Positions 52,232 to 61,914 are shown, counted from the stretch's first letter. The stretch: DNA of 64,000 bases from Oscillospiraceae bacterium (GCA_031261325.1 JAISKH010000080.1:1-64000); one strand, 5' to 3'. Numbers and translations: made by a program. The notes: a model not told the origin generated them from the letters alone.

Positions 52232-53401
52232 ATGAAAAGGGTTCTGTCAATTTGCCTTTCGGCACTTACGATTATTACGGCGATATTTCCGACAAGCGTT
52301 GCGGCGCAAGCTGTTTCCGCGCCGACGACCTCCGCAAAGTCCGCGATTCTCATTGACGCGGACAGCGGCGAGACGCTCTATGAGCAGGACGCGGACATTA
52401 AGCTGCAAATCGCGAGCACGACAAAAATTCTGACCGCGCTCGTCGTTTTGGAGCGGTGCAGGCTCGACGAAACAGTCGTGATAAAGCCCGCGTACACAAC
52501 GGTTGAAGGCTCGTCCATGTACCTAAAGGCGGGCGAGAAGCGCACCGTGCGCGAGTTGCTTTACGGGCTTATGCTCTCGTCGGGCAATGACGCGGCGGTT
52601 GCGCTCGCGTGTCACACGGCGGGGAGCATCGACGACTTCGCAAAGCTCATGAACGCGACGGCGGACAAGCTCGGCTGCGCGAACTCCGACTTCAAAAACC
52701 CGCACGGTCTTGACGCGGCGGGGCACGGCAGCACGGCGAGCGACCTCGCCAAAATCACAGCCGCCGCAATGAAAAACCCCGACTTTGCGGCGATAGTCTC
52801 AACGAAAACAATCTCCGTTGCGGGGCGCGAGCTGAAGAACCACAACAGGCTGCTTTGGGATTTGGACGGTGCGCTCGGCGTTAAAACGGGTTACACAAAA
52901 AGCTCGGGCAGAAGTCTCGTGTCCTGCGCGGAGCGCGACGGCTTGCGGCTCGTTTGCGTAACACTCTCCGACCCGAACGACTGGGCTGACCACGCGTCGC
53001 TGTTCGACTGGGGCTTCTCCGAATACAAGTCGTTCAGCGTTACGGAAGCCGACGTCGGGAAGCTCACCATACCCGTAATTTCGGGCGAGGCGGCGGAGGT
53101 TTCCGTCAAGACGAACAAGGATTACAGCTTCTGCTTCAAGCGCGACGACAGTATTATCATGACCGTGAACGTGCCGCGATTCGTTTACGCGAGCGCTGTG
53201 CCGAAGATTGTGCGCGGAGCGCGCGCGGGCGAATTAGTCCTGCGCCGCAACGGTGAAATCGTCACAACCATACCGCTGTTCTATGCCGCGACCGTGCCGC
53301 TTGACGCGAACACAAGGCTCGGCGCGCTGGAGCGCATGAAGTGGGCTTGGTACTTCACGAACAACTATGCAAATTATACAGGTTACCGCTTTTACGGGTG
53401 A
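52232..53401 (+). CDS. dacF: D-alanyl-D-alanine carboxypeptidase (DacF/PBP5 type)
   Basis: 389 residues. Trims D-Ala from peptidoglycan pentapeptides outside the membrane. Signal peptide at 1-26 (LSICLSALTIITAIFPTSVAAQA), catalytic S62-T-T-K65, S117-G-N119 and K218-T-G. The C-terminal PBP5-type domain is present, then a hydrophobic anchor-like end. dacF/dacB following ytfJ is common in clostridial sporulation regions; usual followers spmA and spmB are missing. Confidence 0.92.
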   Translation: MKRVLSICLSALTIITAIFPTSVAAQAVSAPTTSAKSAILIDADSGETLYEQDADIKLQIASTTKILTALVVLERCRLDETVVIKPAYTTVEGSSMYLKAGEKRTVRELLYGLMLSSGNDAAVALACHTAGSIDDFAKLMNATADKLGCANSDFKNPHGLDAAGHGSTASDLAKITAAAMKNPDFAAIVSTKTISVAGRELKNHNRLLWDLDGALGVKTGYTKSSGRSLVSCAERDGLRLVCVTLSDPNDWADHASLFDWGFSEYKSFSVTEADVGKLTIPVISGEAAEVSVKTNKDYSFCFKRDDSIIMTVNVPRFVYASAVPKIVRGARAGELVLRRNGEIVTTIPLFYAATVPLDANTRLGALERMKWAWYFTNNYANYTGYRFYG

Positions 53402-53422
53402 TGACCGACTAAAGGATAATAA

Positions 53423-54139
53423 ATGACTGAACGATTACAGAAAATCATATCCGCCCACGGCGCAGCCTCGCGCCGTGAGGCGGAACGTCTTATTTCGGCG
53501 GGACGCGTGACCGTTAACGGGCGCGTCGCAACGCTTGGCGAGAGCGCGGACGCGGCGGTTGACGCGATTGCGCTTGACGGCGTTCCGCTCCGAGAGCCTG
53601 ACGATAAGGTTTACATAATGCTCAACAAACCGCGCGGCGTCGTTACAACGCTGCGCGATGAACAGGGGAGACACACCGTCGCGGAATACGTTTCCGCTTG
53701 CGGCGCAAGGGTTTACCCCGTGGGACGGCTGGACATGGACTCCGACGGGTTGCTGCTGATGACAAACGACGGCGACCTGGCGAACCGCCTTATGCACCCG
53801 TCGCACGAGACACGCAAGACGTACCATGTGTACGTTGAGGGTGAACCCGCCAAGATAAACGCCGCGGTGCAGTCGCTTTCGCAACCGATGGAAATCGAGG
53901 GCTACACCATTCGCGGCGCGGAGGTCAAGTCGCTGCGCGCGACGGCGAACGGCGTGCTGCTTGAAATCACGATTCACGAGGGGCGCAACCGCCAAATTCG
54001 CCGCATGTGCGAGCTGTGCGACCTGCGCGTTACGCGTCTGACGCGCGTTAACGAGGGCGGCATCGCGCTCGGCAACCTGCGCGCGGGGCAATGGCGACCG
54101 CTGACAAACGAGGAAGTCGCGAAGCTGCGGGGGCAGTAA
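53423..54139 (+). CDS. rluB: RluB/RsuA-type pseudouridine synthase
   Basis: 238 residues. S4 RNA-binding domain at 1-60 (RLQKIISAHGAASRREAERLI), then the catalytic domain with GRLDMDSDGLLLMTNDGDLAN, whose Asp attacks uridine, and HEGRNRQIRRM. Pseudouridylates 23S (RluB) or 16S rRNA; the exact site is not decided. The start follows AAAGGAT. Confidence 0.93.
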   Translation: MTERLQKIISAHGAASRREAERLISAGRVTVNGRVATLGESADAAVDAIALDGVPLREPDDKVYIMLNKPRGVVTTLRDEQGRHTVAEYVSACGARVYPVGRLDMDSDGLLLMTNDGDLANRLMHPSHETRKTYHVYVEGEPAKINAAVQSLSQPMEIEGYTIRGAEVKSLRATANGVLLEITIHEGRNRQIRRMCELCDLRVTRLTRVNEGGIALGNLRAGQWRPLTNEEVAKLRGQ

Positions 54140-54208
54140 CGCGGACAGTAAAAGCAGACGCTCACGCGGCTGTTTTGCTTGCAAAATTAGACTTTGCGGA
54201 ATTAACAC

Positions 54209-54238
54209 TTGATTTACACCTACGGAGTATAGTATGAT
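54209..54238 (+). promoter_or_regulatory. Candidate promoter for the RpiR-BaiN genes
   Basis: TTGATT, 18-base spacer, TATGAT, about 30 bases before the start codon. Confidence 0.45.
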
Positions 54239-54266
54239 AGGAAAATCAAGCTAAGGACGTATGTAA

Positions 54267-55130
54267 ATGGACAAGGATATTTTGACCGCGATTGACGCCG
54301 CGTCTGACAAGTTTTCAAAGGGGCAGCGCAATATCGCGAAATACATCGCCGAGAACTACGAAAAGGCGGCGTTCATGACGGCGGGCAAGCTCGGGCAGGT
54401 TGTGTCCGTCAGCGAGTCCACCGTTGTGCGCTTTGCACAAGAGCTTGGTTACGGGAGCTATCCCGAAATGCGCCGCGCGTTGCAGGACATGATTCGCAGC
54501 CGCATGACTTCTGTTCAGCGCATACGCGTGTCGCAGGATTTGCTTAGCGGCGGAGACATGATTTCGCACGTGCTTTCCAGCGATATTGAGCAAATCCGAC
54601 TGACTATGGAGGAGACGAACCGCGACGACTTTGAGCGCGCGGTCAACGCGATTGTGGGCGCGAAGAGCATCTATATCTTCGGGCTGCGCTCGTCCTCCGC
54701 ACTTGCGAACTTCATGGGGTTCTACTTCAACCTGCTGTTCGAGAACGTGCATGTGGTGAACGAAAGCTCGTCTTGCGAGGTGTTTGAGCAGATTGTGCGC
54801 ATTTCAAAGGACGATGTGTTCATTGCGCTCAGTTTCCCGCGTTATTCGCGCCGCACGGTTCGCGCCATGCGTTACGCGCGCGACATGGGAGCGACGCTTA
54901 TCGGCATTACGGACAACAACGTCTCGCCGATTGCAAAGCTCGCGGATGTGTCGCTGTACGCGAAGAGCGACATGGTGTCGTTCCTTGACACGCTTGTCGC
55001 GCCGCTTAGTCTTGTCAACGCGCTGATTGTCGCGACGAGCGCGCGCTCCGGCGGAGATTTGTACTCGAACTTTGAGAGGTTGGAGCGCATTTGGGACGAG
55101 TACGAGGTCTACGAGAAGATTGATGTCTGA
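54267..55130 (+). CDS. MurR/RpiR family transcriptional regulator
   Basis: 287 residues. N-terminal RpiR-type HTH (KFSKGQRNIAKYI, MTAGKLGQVVSVSESTVVRFAQELGYGSYPEMRRAL) and a C-terminal SIS sugar-phosphate domain (SIYIFGLRSSSALANFMGF, VFIALSFPRYSRRTVRAMRYA, GATLIGITDNNVSPIAKLADV). A phosphosugar ligand is expected; targets unknown. Overlaps the next gene by 8 bases. Confidence 0.92.
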   Translation: MDKDILTAIDAASDKFSKGQRNIAKYIAENYEKAAFMTAGKLGQVVSVSESTVVRFAQELGYGSYPEMRRALQDMIRSRMTSVQRIRVSQDLLSGGDMISHVLSSDIEQIRLTMEETNRDDFERAVNAIVGAKSIYIFGLRSSSALANFMGFYFNLLFENVHVVNESSSCEVFEQIVRISKDDVFIALSFPRYSRRTVRAMRYARDMGATLIGITDNNVSPIAKLADVSLYAKSDMVSFLDTLVAPLSLVNALIVATSARSGGDLYSNFERLERIWDEYEVYEKIDV

Positions 55131-56364
55131 CGTTATTGTTATCGGCGGCGGCGCGGCGGGAATGCTATCGGCGGCGCTGACCGCGGAGCGCGGCTTGGGC
55201 GTTCGACTGCTCGAACGCGGCGAGACGGGGCACAAGCTGCGCATAACGGGCAAGGGACGCTGCAACTTGACGAACGACTGCTCCGTGCGCGAGGTTTTGG
55301 AGAACGTGCCGAGAAGCGGCAAATTCCTGACGAGCGCGATGTACGGCTTTCCGCCGAGCGCGGCTATGGAGTTGTTTGAGGGCATTGGCGTGCCGCTGAA
55401 AACCGAGCGTGGGAACCGCGTGTTCCCCGTGTCGGACAAGGCGGGCGACGTTGTGGACGCGCTTAGGCGTTACATGCGGCGCGCGGGAGTTGAAGTCACG
55501 CGCGGACGGGTGAGCGAAATACTTACGGACGGCGGCGAGGTTACGGGCGTGCGCGTCGGCGGCGAGGTGCTGCCGTGCAGAGCCGCGATACTCGCGACGG
55601 GCGGGTTGTCCTACCCGCTGACGGGTTCGACGGGCGACGGGTACGACATGGCGAAAAAACTCGGACACACGATTGTGCCGTGCGCGCCGTCACTTGTCCC
55701 GCTCGTGGCGGACGGCGATTCGCTCGCGGATTGCGCCGCGATGCAGGGGCTTGCGCTGCGTAACGTGCGCGTGACAGTGTTTGGCGGTGGGGCTAAACCG
55801 AAGTCAAAGCCGATATTCGACGACTTTGGGGAGCTGTTGTTCACGCACTTCGGCGTGTCGGGACCGCTTGTGCTGTCGGCAAGCGCGCATATGCGCGACT
55901 GGGCAAGCACGCGGTATCGACTGCACATCGACATGAAGCCGGCGTTGGACGACGCGACGCTTGACGCGCGGATTGTGCGCGATTTTCAGAAATTCCAAAA
56001 CCGCGACTTCCAAAACGCGCTGGGCGAGCTTGCGCCGCGACTGATGATACCCGTAATCATTGCGCGCTCGGGAATACCGCCGGAGACAAAGACGCACTCC
56101 GTGACGCGCGAGCAGCGGCAATCGCTGTTGCAAACGCTGAAGTGCTTTCACGTGGACATTGCGCGACCGCGACCGATTGACGAGGCGGTTATCACCTCGG
56201 GCGGCGTTGAAACGCGCGAGGTTAACCCGACGACCATGGAGTCAAAGCTTATAAAAAACCTGCATTTCGCGGGCGAGATACTCGACGCGGACGCTTACAC
56301 CGGCGGGTTCAACCTGCAAATCGCGTGGGCAACGGCGTTCGCGGCGGCGAAACATATACTGTGA
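55123..56364 (+). CDS. NAD(P)/FAD-dependent oxidoreductase, BaiN/HI0933 family
   Basis: 413 residues. FAD binding at VIVIGGGAAGMLSAALTAERG, HKLRITGKGRCNLTN, and the C-terminal AGEILDADAYTGGFNLQIAWATAFAAA flavin site are typical. Some family members are bile acid-modifying flavoproteins (BaiN) or aminoacetone oxidase-like; the substrate here is unknown. It regularly precedes cmk in clostridia. Confidence 0.9.
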   Translation: MSDVIVIGGGAAGMLSAALTAERGLGVRLLERGETGHKLRITGKGRCNLTNDCSVREVLENVPRSGKFLTSAMYGFPPSAAMELFEGIGVPLKTERGNRVFPVSDKAGDVVDALRRYMRRAGVEVTRGRVSEILTDGGEVTGVRVGGEVLPCRAAILATGGLSYPLTGSTGDGYDMAKKLGHTIVPCAPSLVPLVADGDSLADCAAMQGLALRNVRVTVFGGGAKPKSKPIFDDFGELLFTHFGVSGPLVLSASAHMRDWASTRYRLHIDMKPALDDATLDARIVRDFQKFQNRDFQNALGELAPRLMIPVIIARSGIPPETKTHSVTREQRQSLLQTLKCFHVDIARPRPIDEAVITSGGVETREVNPTTMESKLIKNLHFAGEILDADAYTGGFNLQIAWATAFAAAKHIL

Positions 56365-56438
56365 ACGCGGCGAAAGCCGACGCTAGAATATGGCGAATCG
56401 GAAGTTGCTTCCGAACCGCCGAATAGAGGTATGTATTT

Positions 56439-57116
56439 ATGGAAGAGAGAAGCGTATGCCTTGACGGGCCTTCGGGCGCGGGGAAATCAACGCTCGCGCG
56501 GTTGGCGGCGGAGAAATTCGGATTCATCTACGTGGACACGGGCGCGTTATACCGCTCGATAGGTCTGCACGTGTGGCGCAACGGCATCGACTCCAAGGAC
56601 GAGAGCCGCGTCGCGGAGTTGCTGCCCGACATTCACTTGGAGCTGCAATATGACGACGAGGGCGTTCAGCGCGTACTGCTCAACGGCAAGGACGTGACGG
56701 ACGACATCAGACTGCCGCCCATATCCATCTACGCGTCGGACGTGTCTGCGATGCCTGCGGTTCGCGCGTTCCTGCTCGACATGCAGCGCGACATGGCGGC
56801 GCGGTACGACACGATTATGGACGGGCGCGACATCGGCACCGTCGTTTTGCCGAACGCGGGGCTGAAGGTGTTCCTGACGGCTTCGCCGAACGTGCGCGCG
56901 GGTCGGCGTTATGCCGAGCTTGTGCGTAAGGGCGTAAAGACGACGCCGGAGGAGGTTCTGCGCGATATTAACTACCGCGACTCGAACGATTCCTCACGCG
57001 CGAACGCGCCGTTGCGCGCGGCGGACGACGCGGTGCACCTTGACACGTCGCGGCTCGACCTTAACCACAGCTTTGAGAAGCTGTGCGAGCTGATTCGGGA
57101 GCGTTTCGGGCTATGA
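56439..57116 (+). CDS. cmk: Cytidylate kinase
   Basis: 225 residues. Phosphorylates CMP and dCMP. P-loop LDGPSGAGKSTLARLAAEK, then IYVDTGALYRS, DGRDIGTVVLPNA and LTASPNVRAGRRY. Overlaps plsC by 4 bases. The cmk-plsC-ispH/rpsA string is typical of clostridia. Confidence 0.96.
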   Translation: MEERSVCLDGPSGAGKSTLARLAAEKFGFIYVDTGALYRSIGLHVWRNGIDSKDESRVAELLPDIHLELQYDDEGVQRVLLNGKDVTDDIRLPPISIYASDVSAMPAVRAFLLDMQRDMAARYDTIMDGRDIGTVVLPNAGLKVFLTASPNVRAGRRYAELVRKGVKTTPEEVLRDINYRDSNDSSRANAPLRAADDAVHLDTSRLDLNHSFEKLCELIRERFGL

Positions 57117-57739
57117 GCATTGAAACCGTCGAACAAGAGCACAAGTCGTATCACCGTTGGTACCCGCTGTTCAGCGCGTTCATGCGTCTGAGGTTCCGTT
57201 ACCGCGTCGTCGGTTCGGAGCATATCCCGCAGGGCGCGGCGATGATTTGCGCCAATCATACGAGCAATTTTGACCCGATGCTGCTGATAAAAGTGTTCGG
57301 CAAGAACAACTTTCTGCACATAATGGCAAAGGACAGCCTGTATAAGATTCCCGTTTTGCGCGGCTTTCTGCGCAGCATCGGTATGATAAGCGTGAAGCGC
57401 GACATGAACGATGTTATCGCCGTCAAGACCGCTCTGGGCTACCTCAAGGGCGGCGAGAAGGTCGGCATATTCCCCGAGGGGCACCGAGTTATGTCGGAGG
57501 AAGAATCGGTTTCGGCGAAAACGGGCGCGGTCAAGCTGGCGGACAGGACGGGCGTTCCCGTCGTGCCCGTGTTCATTCCGCGCAAAAAGCCGATATTCAG
57601 ACGCGTCACGGTAACAATCGGCGCGCCGTATTACGTGAACCCGAGTCGGCAAAAGCTGTTGCCGGAGGAAACGGCGAGACTTTCCGCCGAGCTGATGGAG
57701 CGAATTATGTCGCTTGACGGCGACGCCGCGCGGAAGTGA
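57113..57739 (+). CDS. plsC: 1-acyl-sn-glycerol-3-phosphate acyltransferase
   Basis: 208 residues. Acylates lysophosphatidate in phospholipid synthesis. Catalytic H49-x4-D54 (ANHTSNFDP) and the substrate motif at 121-125 reads PEGHR in place of the usual PEGTR. Start overlaps the cmk stop. Confidence 0.9.
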   Translation: MSIETVEQEHKSYHRWYPLFSAFMRLRFRYRVVGSEHIPQGAAMICANHTSNFDPMLLIKVFGKNNFLHIMAKDSLYKIPVLRGFLRSIGMISVKRDMNDVIAVKTALGYLKGGEKVGIFPEGHRVMSEEESVSAKTGAVKLADRTGVPVVPVFIPRKKPIFRRVTVTIGAPYYVNPSRQKLLPEETARLSAELMERIMSLDGDAARK

Positions 57740-57743
57740 GCTT

Positions 57744-59867
57744 ATGAGAGTTATTACGGCGAAAACGGCGGGATTTTGCTACGGCGTGAAGCGCGCGGTG
57801 GAGCTGTGCATAAAGGCGGCGGAGGACAGCGAGCGTTGCGTCACGCTCGGACCGATTATCCACAACAACAGCGTTATCGCCGACCTCGCGGCGCGCGGCG
57901 TGCGCGTGATTGACGACGTGACGCAGGCGCGCGAGGGCGACACGGTAGTCCTGCGGTCGCACGGAGTCGGCGAGGAAGAATACAAATCGCTTGAGGAGCG
58001 TAAAATACGAATAGTGGACGCAACCTGTCCGTCTGTGGCAAAAATACACAAAATTGTAAGACGCGCGGAGCGGGACGGGCGGTTACCGATAGTCATTGGG
58101 GAGCGAGAACACCCCGAAGTTCGCGCAATTGAGGGTTGGTGTGGGGAAAGCGAGTGCTTTGAAACCGCGGAGCAATTGTCGGATTGGCTCGAAAAAGTGC
58201 CTGATTGCAAAGACAAACCGCTGACTTTGGTATTTCAGACAACACTTGGAAAGAGAGTTTTTGACAAGTGCTCGGAAATCGCAAAAAAACTGTGTACAAA
58301 CGCCGAAATATTTGATACAATATGCGATACCACAAACAGTAGGCAGCGTGAGGCAGAGTGTCTCGCGAAGCTTGCTGACGCAATGATTGTAGTAGGCGCG
58401 CCGCACAGCGGGAACAGCCGCAGACTCGCGGATATATGCCGAAAGCATTGCGGCAGAGTTTATTTCATCGAGACAGCGGCGGAGCTTGAGGATAATTTTG
58501 CTTCGCAATTCAAGCCGACTGATGTTGTGGGCATCACGGCGGGTGCGTCAGCTCCGTCGTGGATAATTAAGGAGGTCAAACAGAAGATGATGGAAGAATC
58601 CAGAGATGAGGTTTTCACCGAACAAGCAACACCGATAGCCGACGCGACGGACGATGCCGTAATTGTCGCGCCCGCTGCGGACGATGCGGAGCCTGTGGAA
58701 GAAACGGTGGAGTCCTTCGAGGAAATGCTCGAAAAATCAATCAAAACACTACATACCGGTGAAAAAGTTATCGGTGTTGTTGCCGCTATTACGCCGACGG
58801 AGATATCGGTTGACCTTGGTATTAAGCAGTCGGGTTATATCCCAATCAGCGAACTGACAGACGACCCCAACGCGAAGATTGAGGATATTGTCAAGGTCGG
58901 GCAGGAGATTGAGACGTTCGTAACGCGCGTGAATGACGTTGAGGGTACGGTTATGCTGTCCCGCAAGCGTTTGGACGCGATTAAGAGCTGGAGCGACATC
59001 GAGGTCGCAAAGGACAACCGCACCGTCGTCGAGGGCGTCGTCACCGAGGAGAACAAGGGCGGCGTCGTCGTAACCGTTCGCGGTGTGCGCGTGTTCGTCC
59101 CCGCGTCGCGCACGGGACTTGCGCGCGAGGCGGCAATGACGGAGCTGCTGAAGAAGAAGGTCAAGCTCGTTATCACCGAGGTCAATCAGTCGCGCCGCCG
59201 CGTCGTCGGTTCAATCGGCGCAGCTTCAAACGACGAGAAGCGCGAGAAGTCCGAGAAAATCTGGAACGAGATTGAAGTCGGCAAGAAGTATGACGGCACG
59301 GTCAAGTCGCTCACGTCCTACGGCGCGTTCGTGGACATCGGCGGCATTGACGGCATGGTGCACGTCTCCGAGCTTAGTTGGACGCATATCAAGCACCCGT
59401 CGGACGTTTTGGCGGCGGGCGACAAGGTGCCGGTTTACGTTCTCGGCTTCGACAAGGAAAAGAAGAAAATCTCGCTGGGCTACAAGGACCCGAGCGGTAA
59501 TCCGTGGTCGCGATTCACGGAGGGGCACAACGTCGGCGACATTGTGAACGTCAAGATTGTGAAGCTCATGGCATTCGGCGCGTTCGCGGAGATTATCCCC
59601 GGCGTGGACGGACTTATCCACATCTCGCAGCTTGCCGACCGCCGCGTCAACGTGCCCTCGGAGGTCGTTCGCGAGGGGCAGAATGTTGACGTTAAAATCA
59701 CCGCGATTGACAACGAGAAGCAGAAAGTCTCGTTGAGCATTCGCGCCGTCGTCGCGCCCGAATCCATGCCGCTGACTGACAGCGAGGTTGAGGAAGCGCG
59801 CAATGAGGAACGCGGTTCCGTCGTGGTGTATGACACCGACACGCCGACGGACTTCAACGAGGACTAA
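57744..59867 (+). CDS. ispH: Fusion of HMBPP reductase (IspH) and ribosomal protein S1
   Basis: 707 residues. The IspH half (1 to about 285) makes IPP and DMAPP from HMBPP. Its iron-sulfur Cys are C12 (TAGFCYGVKRA), C95 (DATCPSV) and C194 (DTICDTTNSRQ), with H40, H73 and H123. An acidic linker (about 285-335) leads to four S1 RNA-binding domains, of which the last two (TSYGAFVDIGGIDGMVHVSEL and MAFGAFAEIIPGVDGLIHISQL) are best conserved. This fusion is well known in clostridia, so it is not novel. Base composition in the IspH C-terminal part dips relative to the flanks. Confidence 0.97.
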   Translation: MRVITAKTAGFCYGVKRAVELCIKAAEDSERCVTLGPIIHNNSVIADLAARGVRVIDDVTQAREGDTVVLRSHGVGEEEYKSLEERKIRIVDATCPSVAKIHKIVRRAERDGRLPIVIGEREHPEVRAIEGWCGESECFETAEQLSDWLEKVPDCKDKPLTLVFQTTLGKRVFDKCSEIAKKLCTNAEIFDTICDTTNSRQREAECLAKLADAMIVVGAPHSGNSRRLADICRKHCGRVYFIETAAELEDNFASQFKPTDVVGITAGASAPSWIIKEVKQKMMEESRDEVFTEQATPIADATDDAVIVAPAADDAEPVEETVESFEEMLEKSIKTLHTGEKVIGVVAAITPTEISVDLGIKQSGYIPISELTDDPNAKIEDIVKVGQEIETFVTRVNDVEGTVMLSRKRLDAIKSWSDIEVAKDNRTVVEGVVTEENKGGVVVTVRGVRVFVPASRTGLAREAAMTELLKKKVKLVITEVNQSRRRVVGSIGAASNDEKREKSEKIWNEIEVGKKYDGTVKSLTSYGAFVDIGGIDGMVHVSELSWTHIKHPSDVLAAGDKVPVYVLGFDKEKKKISLGYKDPSGNPWSRFTEGHNVGDIVNVKIVKLMAFGAFAEIIPGVDGLIHISQLADRRVNVPSEVVREGQNVDVKITAIDNEKQKVSLSIRAVVAPESMPLTDSEVEEARNEERGSVVVYDTDTPTDFNED

Positions 59868-59882
59868 GGCAACAAGACAAAT

Positions 59883-59904
59883 CCCGCCGAAAGGCGGGGT
59901 TTTT
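59883..59904 (+). terminator. Terminator after ispH-rpsA
   Basis: CCCGCC-GAAA-GGCGGG followed by GTTTTT. Confidence 0.93.
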
Positions 59905-59908
59905 GTTT

Positions 59909-60130
59909 ATTATTGCCAGGCGCAAAGATTAAATTAAATTGATAAATGTTAATTTCGATGTAACATTACAAGAAATTACACGAGCGTGTTCAAGCGAAAG
60001 TTCTGCGTTTGCAACGGGTTGCGGGGGAGGTTGCACCTGTTTGTGTTCACAATATAGTGTTTTTCGAGAGTGAAAGTTTCGTCATTTTGTAGAAATTTGT
60101 AATTGTTTTGTAATTATTCACCGTCAGCCC
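59909..60130. other. AT-rich intergenic region, nothing recognised
   Basis: About 220 bases between terminator and carD promoter. It is clearly more AT-rich than the coding sequence and has repeated TGTAATT and TTACA words. No reading frame with a ribosome site, tRNA, or known RNA motif was recognised. Confidence 0.5.
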
Positions 60131-60159
60131 TTGCAAAATGAGAAAAAAGCGGGTATAAT
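60131..60159 (+). promoter_or_regulatory. carD promoter
   Basis: TTGCAA, 17-base spacer, perfect TATAAT, about 48 bases before the start codon. Confidence 0.75.
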
Positions 60160-60206
60160 AGATACATAAGACATACAGATGTATACAAAAGATAAGGAGC
60201 GGGAAT

Positions 60207-60683
60207 ATGTTCAAGGTAGGCGATATGATTGCGCATCCGATGCATGGCGCGGGCGTAATCGACAGTATTGAGGAGCAAAAGGTCAATGGGTGTACGCGGT
60301 CGTACTATATCCTGAAGATGCCCACGGGCGGCATGGTTGTGATGATTCCGATGGAGAGCAGCGACGCTATCGGCGTTCGCCCGATAGTCAACTTTGACGA
60401 CGCGGAGAGTATTATGAACTCCATTGCGGGTATAGACGCGGAAATGACCTCAAACTGGAACAAACGCTACCGTGAGAACATGCAGCGCATCAAGAGCGGC
60501 GACCTGTTGGAGGTTGCGCGCGTCGTCAAGGGACTAATGGCGCGTGACGTTGAAAAAGGGCTGTCCACGGGTGAGCGCAAAATGCTCCATTCGGCGAAGC
60601 AAATACTGATTTCCGAGATAGTGCTGTCTCAACAGACGAGCTATGAGGAAGTCGAGACGCGCCTTAATTCAACGCTGGCGTAA
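60207..60683 (+). CDS. CarD/CdnL-family RNA polymerase-binding regulator
   Basis: 158 residues. N-terminal Tudor-like RNA polymerase-binding domain (FKVGDMIAHPMHGAGVIDSIEEQKVNG, then RSYYILKMPTGGMVVMIPM) and a C-terminal helical domain (RYRENMQRIKSGDLLEVARVVKGLMARDVEKGLSTGERKML). CdnL-type proteins stabilise the open promoter complex, often for rRNA genes. It often neighbours ispD in clostridia and others, as here. Confidence 0.93.
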   Translation: MFKVGDMIAHPMHGAGVIDSIEEQKVNGCTRSYYILKMPTGGMVVMIPMESSDAIGVRPIVNFDDAESIMNSIAGIDAEMTSNWNKRYRENMQRIKSGDLLEVARVVKGLMARDVEKGLSTGERKMLHSAKQILISEIVLSQQTSYEEVETRLNSTLA

Positions 60684-60734
60684 CGAAGCCGCCGTTTTGT
60701 CGGCATAAAACTAAGCATGACAGTGAGGTAATAC

Positions 60735-61445
60735 ATGCCGCTGTTTAAGAAAAAGCTCCGCTGCTCCGCCGTCATTGTCGCGGCGGGCGCGTCCACGCGC
60801 ATGGAGGGACACGACAAGATGTTCCTTGAGCTTGGCGGGGCGCCGGTTCTGGTGCGAACGCTGTCGGTGTTTCAGCTTTGCGCGGAAATAGATGAAATAA
60901 TAGTTGTGGCGCGGGGTGAGGATATACCCCGCGTTTCGGCGTTGGCGCAGGAATACAGTATCACGAAGCTGACACGCATTGTTGAGGGCGGCGAGACGCG
61001 GACGGAATCGGTGTATTCGGGCGTTTACGCCGTGTCGCCCAAGGCGCGGTACATCGCGATACACGACGGGGCGCGTCCGCTCGTCGCGAAAACGATGATA
61101 ACCGCGACAATTCGGCTCGCGGAGAGCAAGAACGCGGCGGCTCCCGCCGTTGAGGTCAAGGCGACGATTAAGACTGCGGAGCGCGGTTATGTGACGGGTA
61201 CGCCCGACCGCGCGAAGCTGCGCGAGGTGCAGACCCCGCAGGTGTTCGACGCGGCGCTCATTAAGGCGGCGCTGGAAAACGCGAAGAACCGCAAGCTGAC
61301 GCTGACCGACGACTGCTCCGCGGTTGAGGCGTTGGGCGCAACGGTGTGGCTGTCCGAGGGTTCGTATGAGAACGTGAAGCTCACGACGATTGAGGACGTG
61401 CTGCTTGCGGAGGGGATTCTGCGGCGGCGCGGTGAAATGTCGTGA
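60735..61445 (+). CDS. ispD: 2-C-methyl-D-erythritol 4-phosphate cytidylyltransferase
   Basis: 236 residues. Third step of the MEP isoprenoid pathway. VIVAAGASTRMEGHDKMFLEL is the CTP-binding motif, then VEGGETRTESVYSGVYA, IHDGARPLV and TPDRAKLREVQTPQVF. A degenerate segment LTLTDDCSAVEA contains the conserved TDD. Overlaps ispF by 4 bases. Confidence 0.96.
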   Translation: MPLFKKKLRCSAVIVAAGASTRMEGHDKMFLELGGAPVLVRTLSVFQLCAEIDEIIVVARGEDIPRVSALAQEYSITKLTRIVEGGETRTESVYSGVYAVSPKARYIAIHDGARPLVAKTMITATIRLAESKNAAAPAVEVKATIKTAERGYVTGTPDRAKLREVQTPQVFDAALIKAALENAKNRKLTLTDDCSAVEALGATVWLSEGSYENVKLTTIEDVLLAEGILRRRGEMS

Positions 61446-61909
61446 GGGTCGGGTTCGGTTATGACGCGCACAGGTTCAAGCGGGGCAGACCGTGCGTGCT
61501 GTGCGGCGTGACGGTGCCGAGCGACTTCGGTCCCGATGGGCACTCGGACGCGGATGTGCCGCTACACGCGCTGATGGACGCGCTGCTCGGCGCGGCGGCA
61601 CTCGGCGACATTGGCAAGCACTTCCCGGACAGCGACGCGCGATATAAGGGCGCGAACAGCCTTGAGCTGTTAAAGGCGACCTACGCGCTCGTGCGGGAGG
61701 TTGGTTACACGCTCGGCAACGCGGACATTACGATTGTGGCGCAGGCTCCGCGCGTCGCGCCGTACATTGAGCAAATGCGCGAGAATGTGGCGCGCGCGCT
61801 CGGCACCGACGTCGGCAACGTGAGCGTTAAGGCGACGACGGAGGAGAAAATGGGCTTCACGGGCGACGGCACGGGAATTAAGGCTTACGCCGTGGCACTG
61901 ATAAACTGA
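61442..61909 (+). CDS. ispF: 2-C-methyl-D-erythritol 2,4-cyclodiphosphate synthase
   Basis: 155 residues. Fifth step of the MEP pathway. Metal ligands D8-x-H10 (GYDAHRF) and GHSDADVPLHALMDALLGA, then DIGKHFPDSD and ATTEEKMGFTGDGTGIKAYAV. GTG start overlapping ispD. With ispH 2 kb upstream, three MEP genes are clustered. Confidence 0.97.
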   Translation: MRVGFGYDAHRFKRGRPCVLCGVTVPSDFGPDGHSDADVPLHALMDALLGAAALGDIGKHFPDSDARYKGANSLELLKATYALVREVGYTLGNADITIVAQAPRVAPYIEQMRENVARALGTDVGNVSVKATTEEKMGFTGDGTGIKAYAVALIN

Positions 61910-61914
61910 TACAT

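Noticed and set aside
57744..59867. ispH-rpsA fusion as a novel protein
   Set aside because: This fusion is known in many clostridia.
59909..60130. Riboswitch or small RNA upstream of carD
   Set aside because: AT-rich and structured-looking in places, but no recognised motif or terminator of its own.
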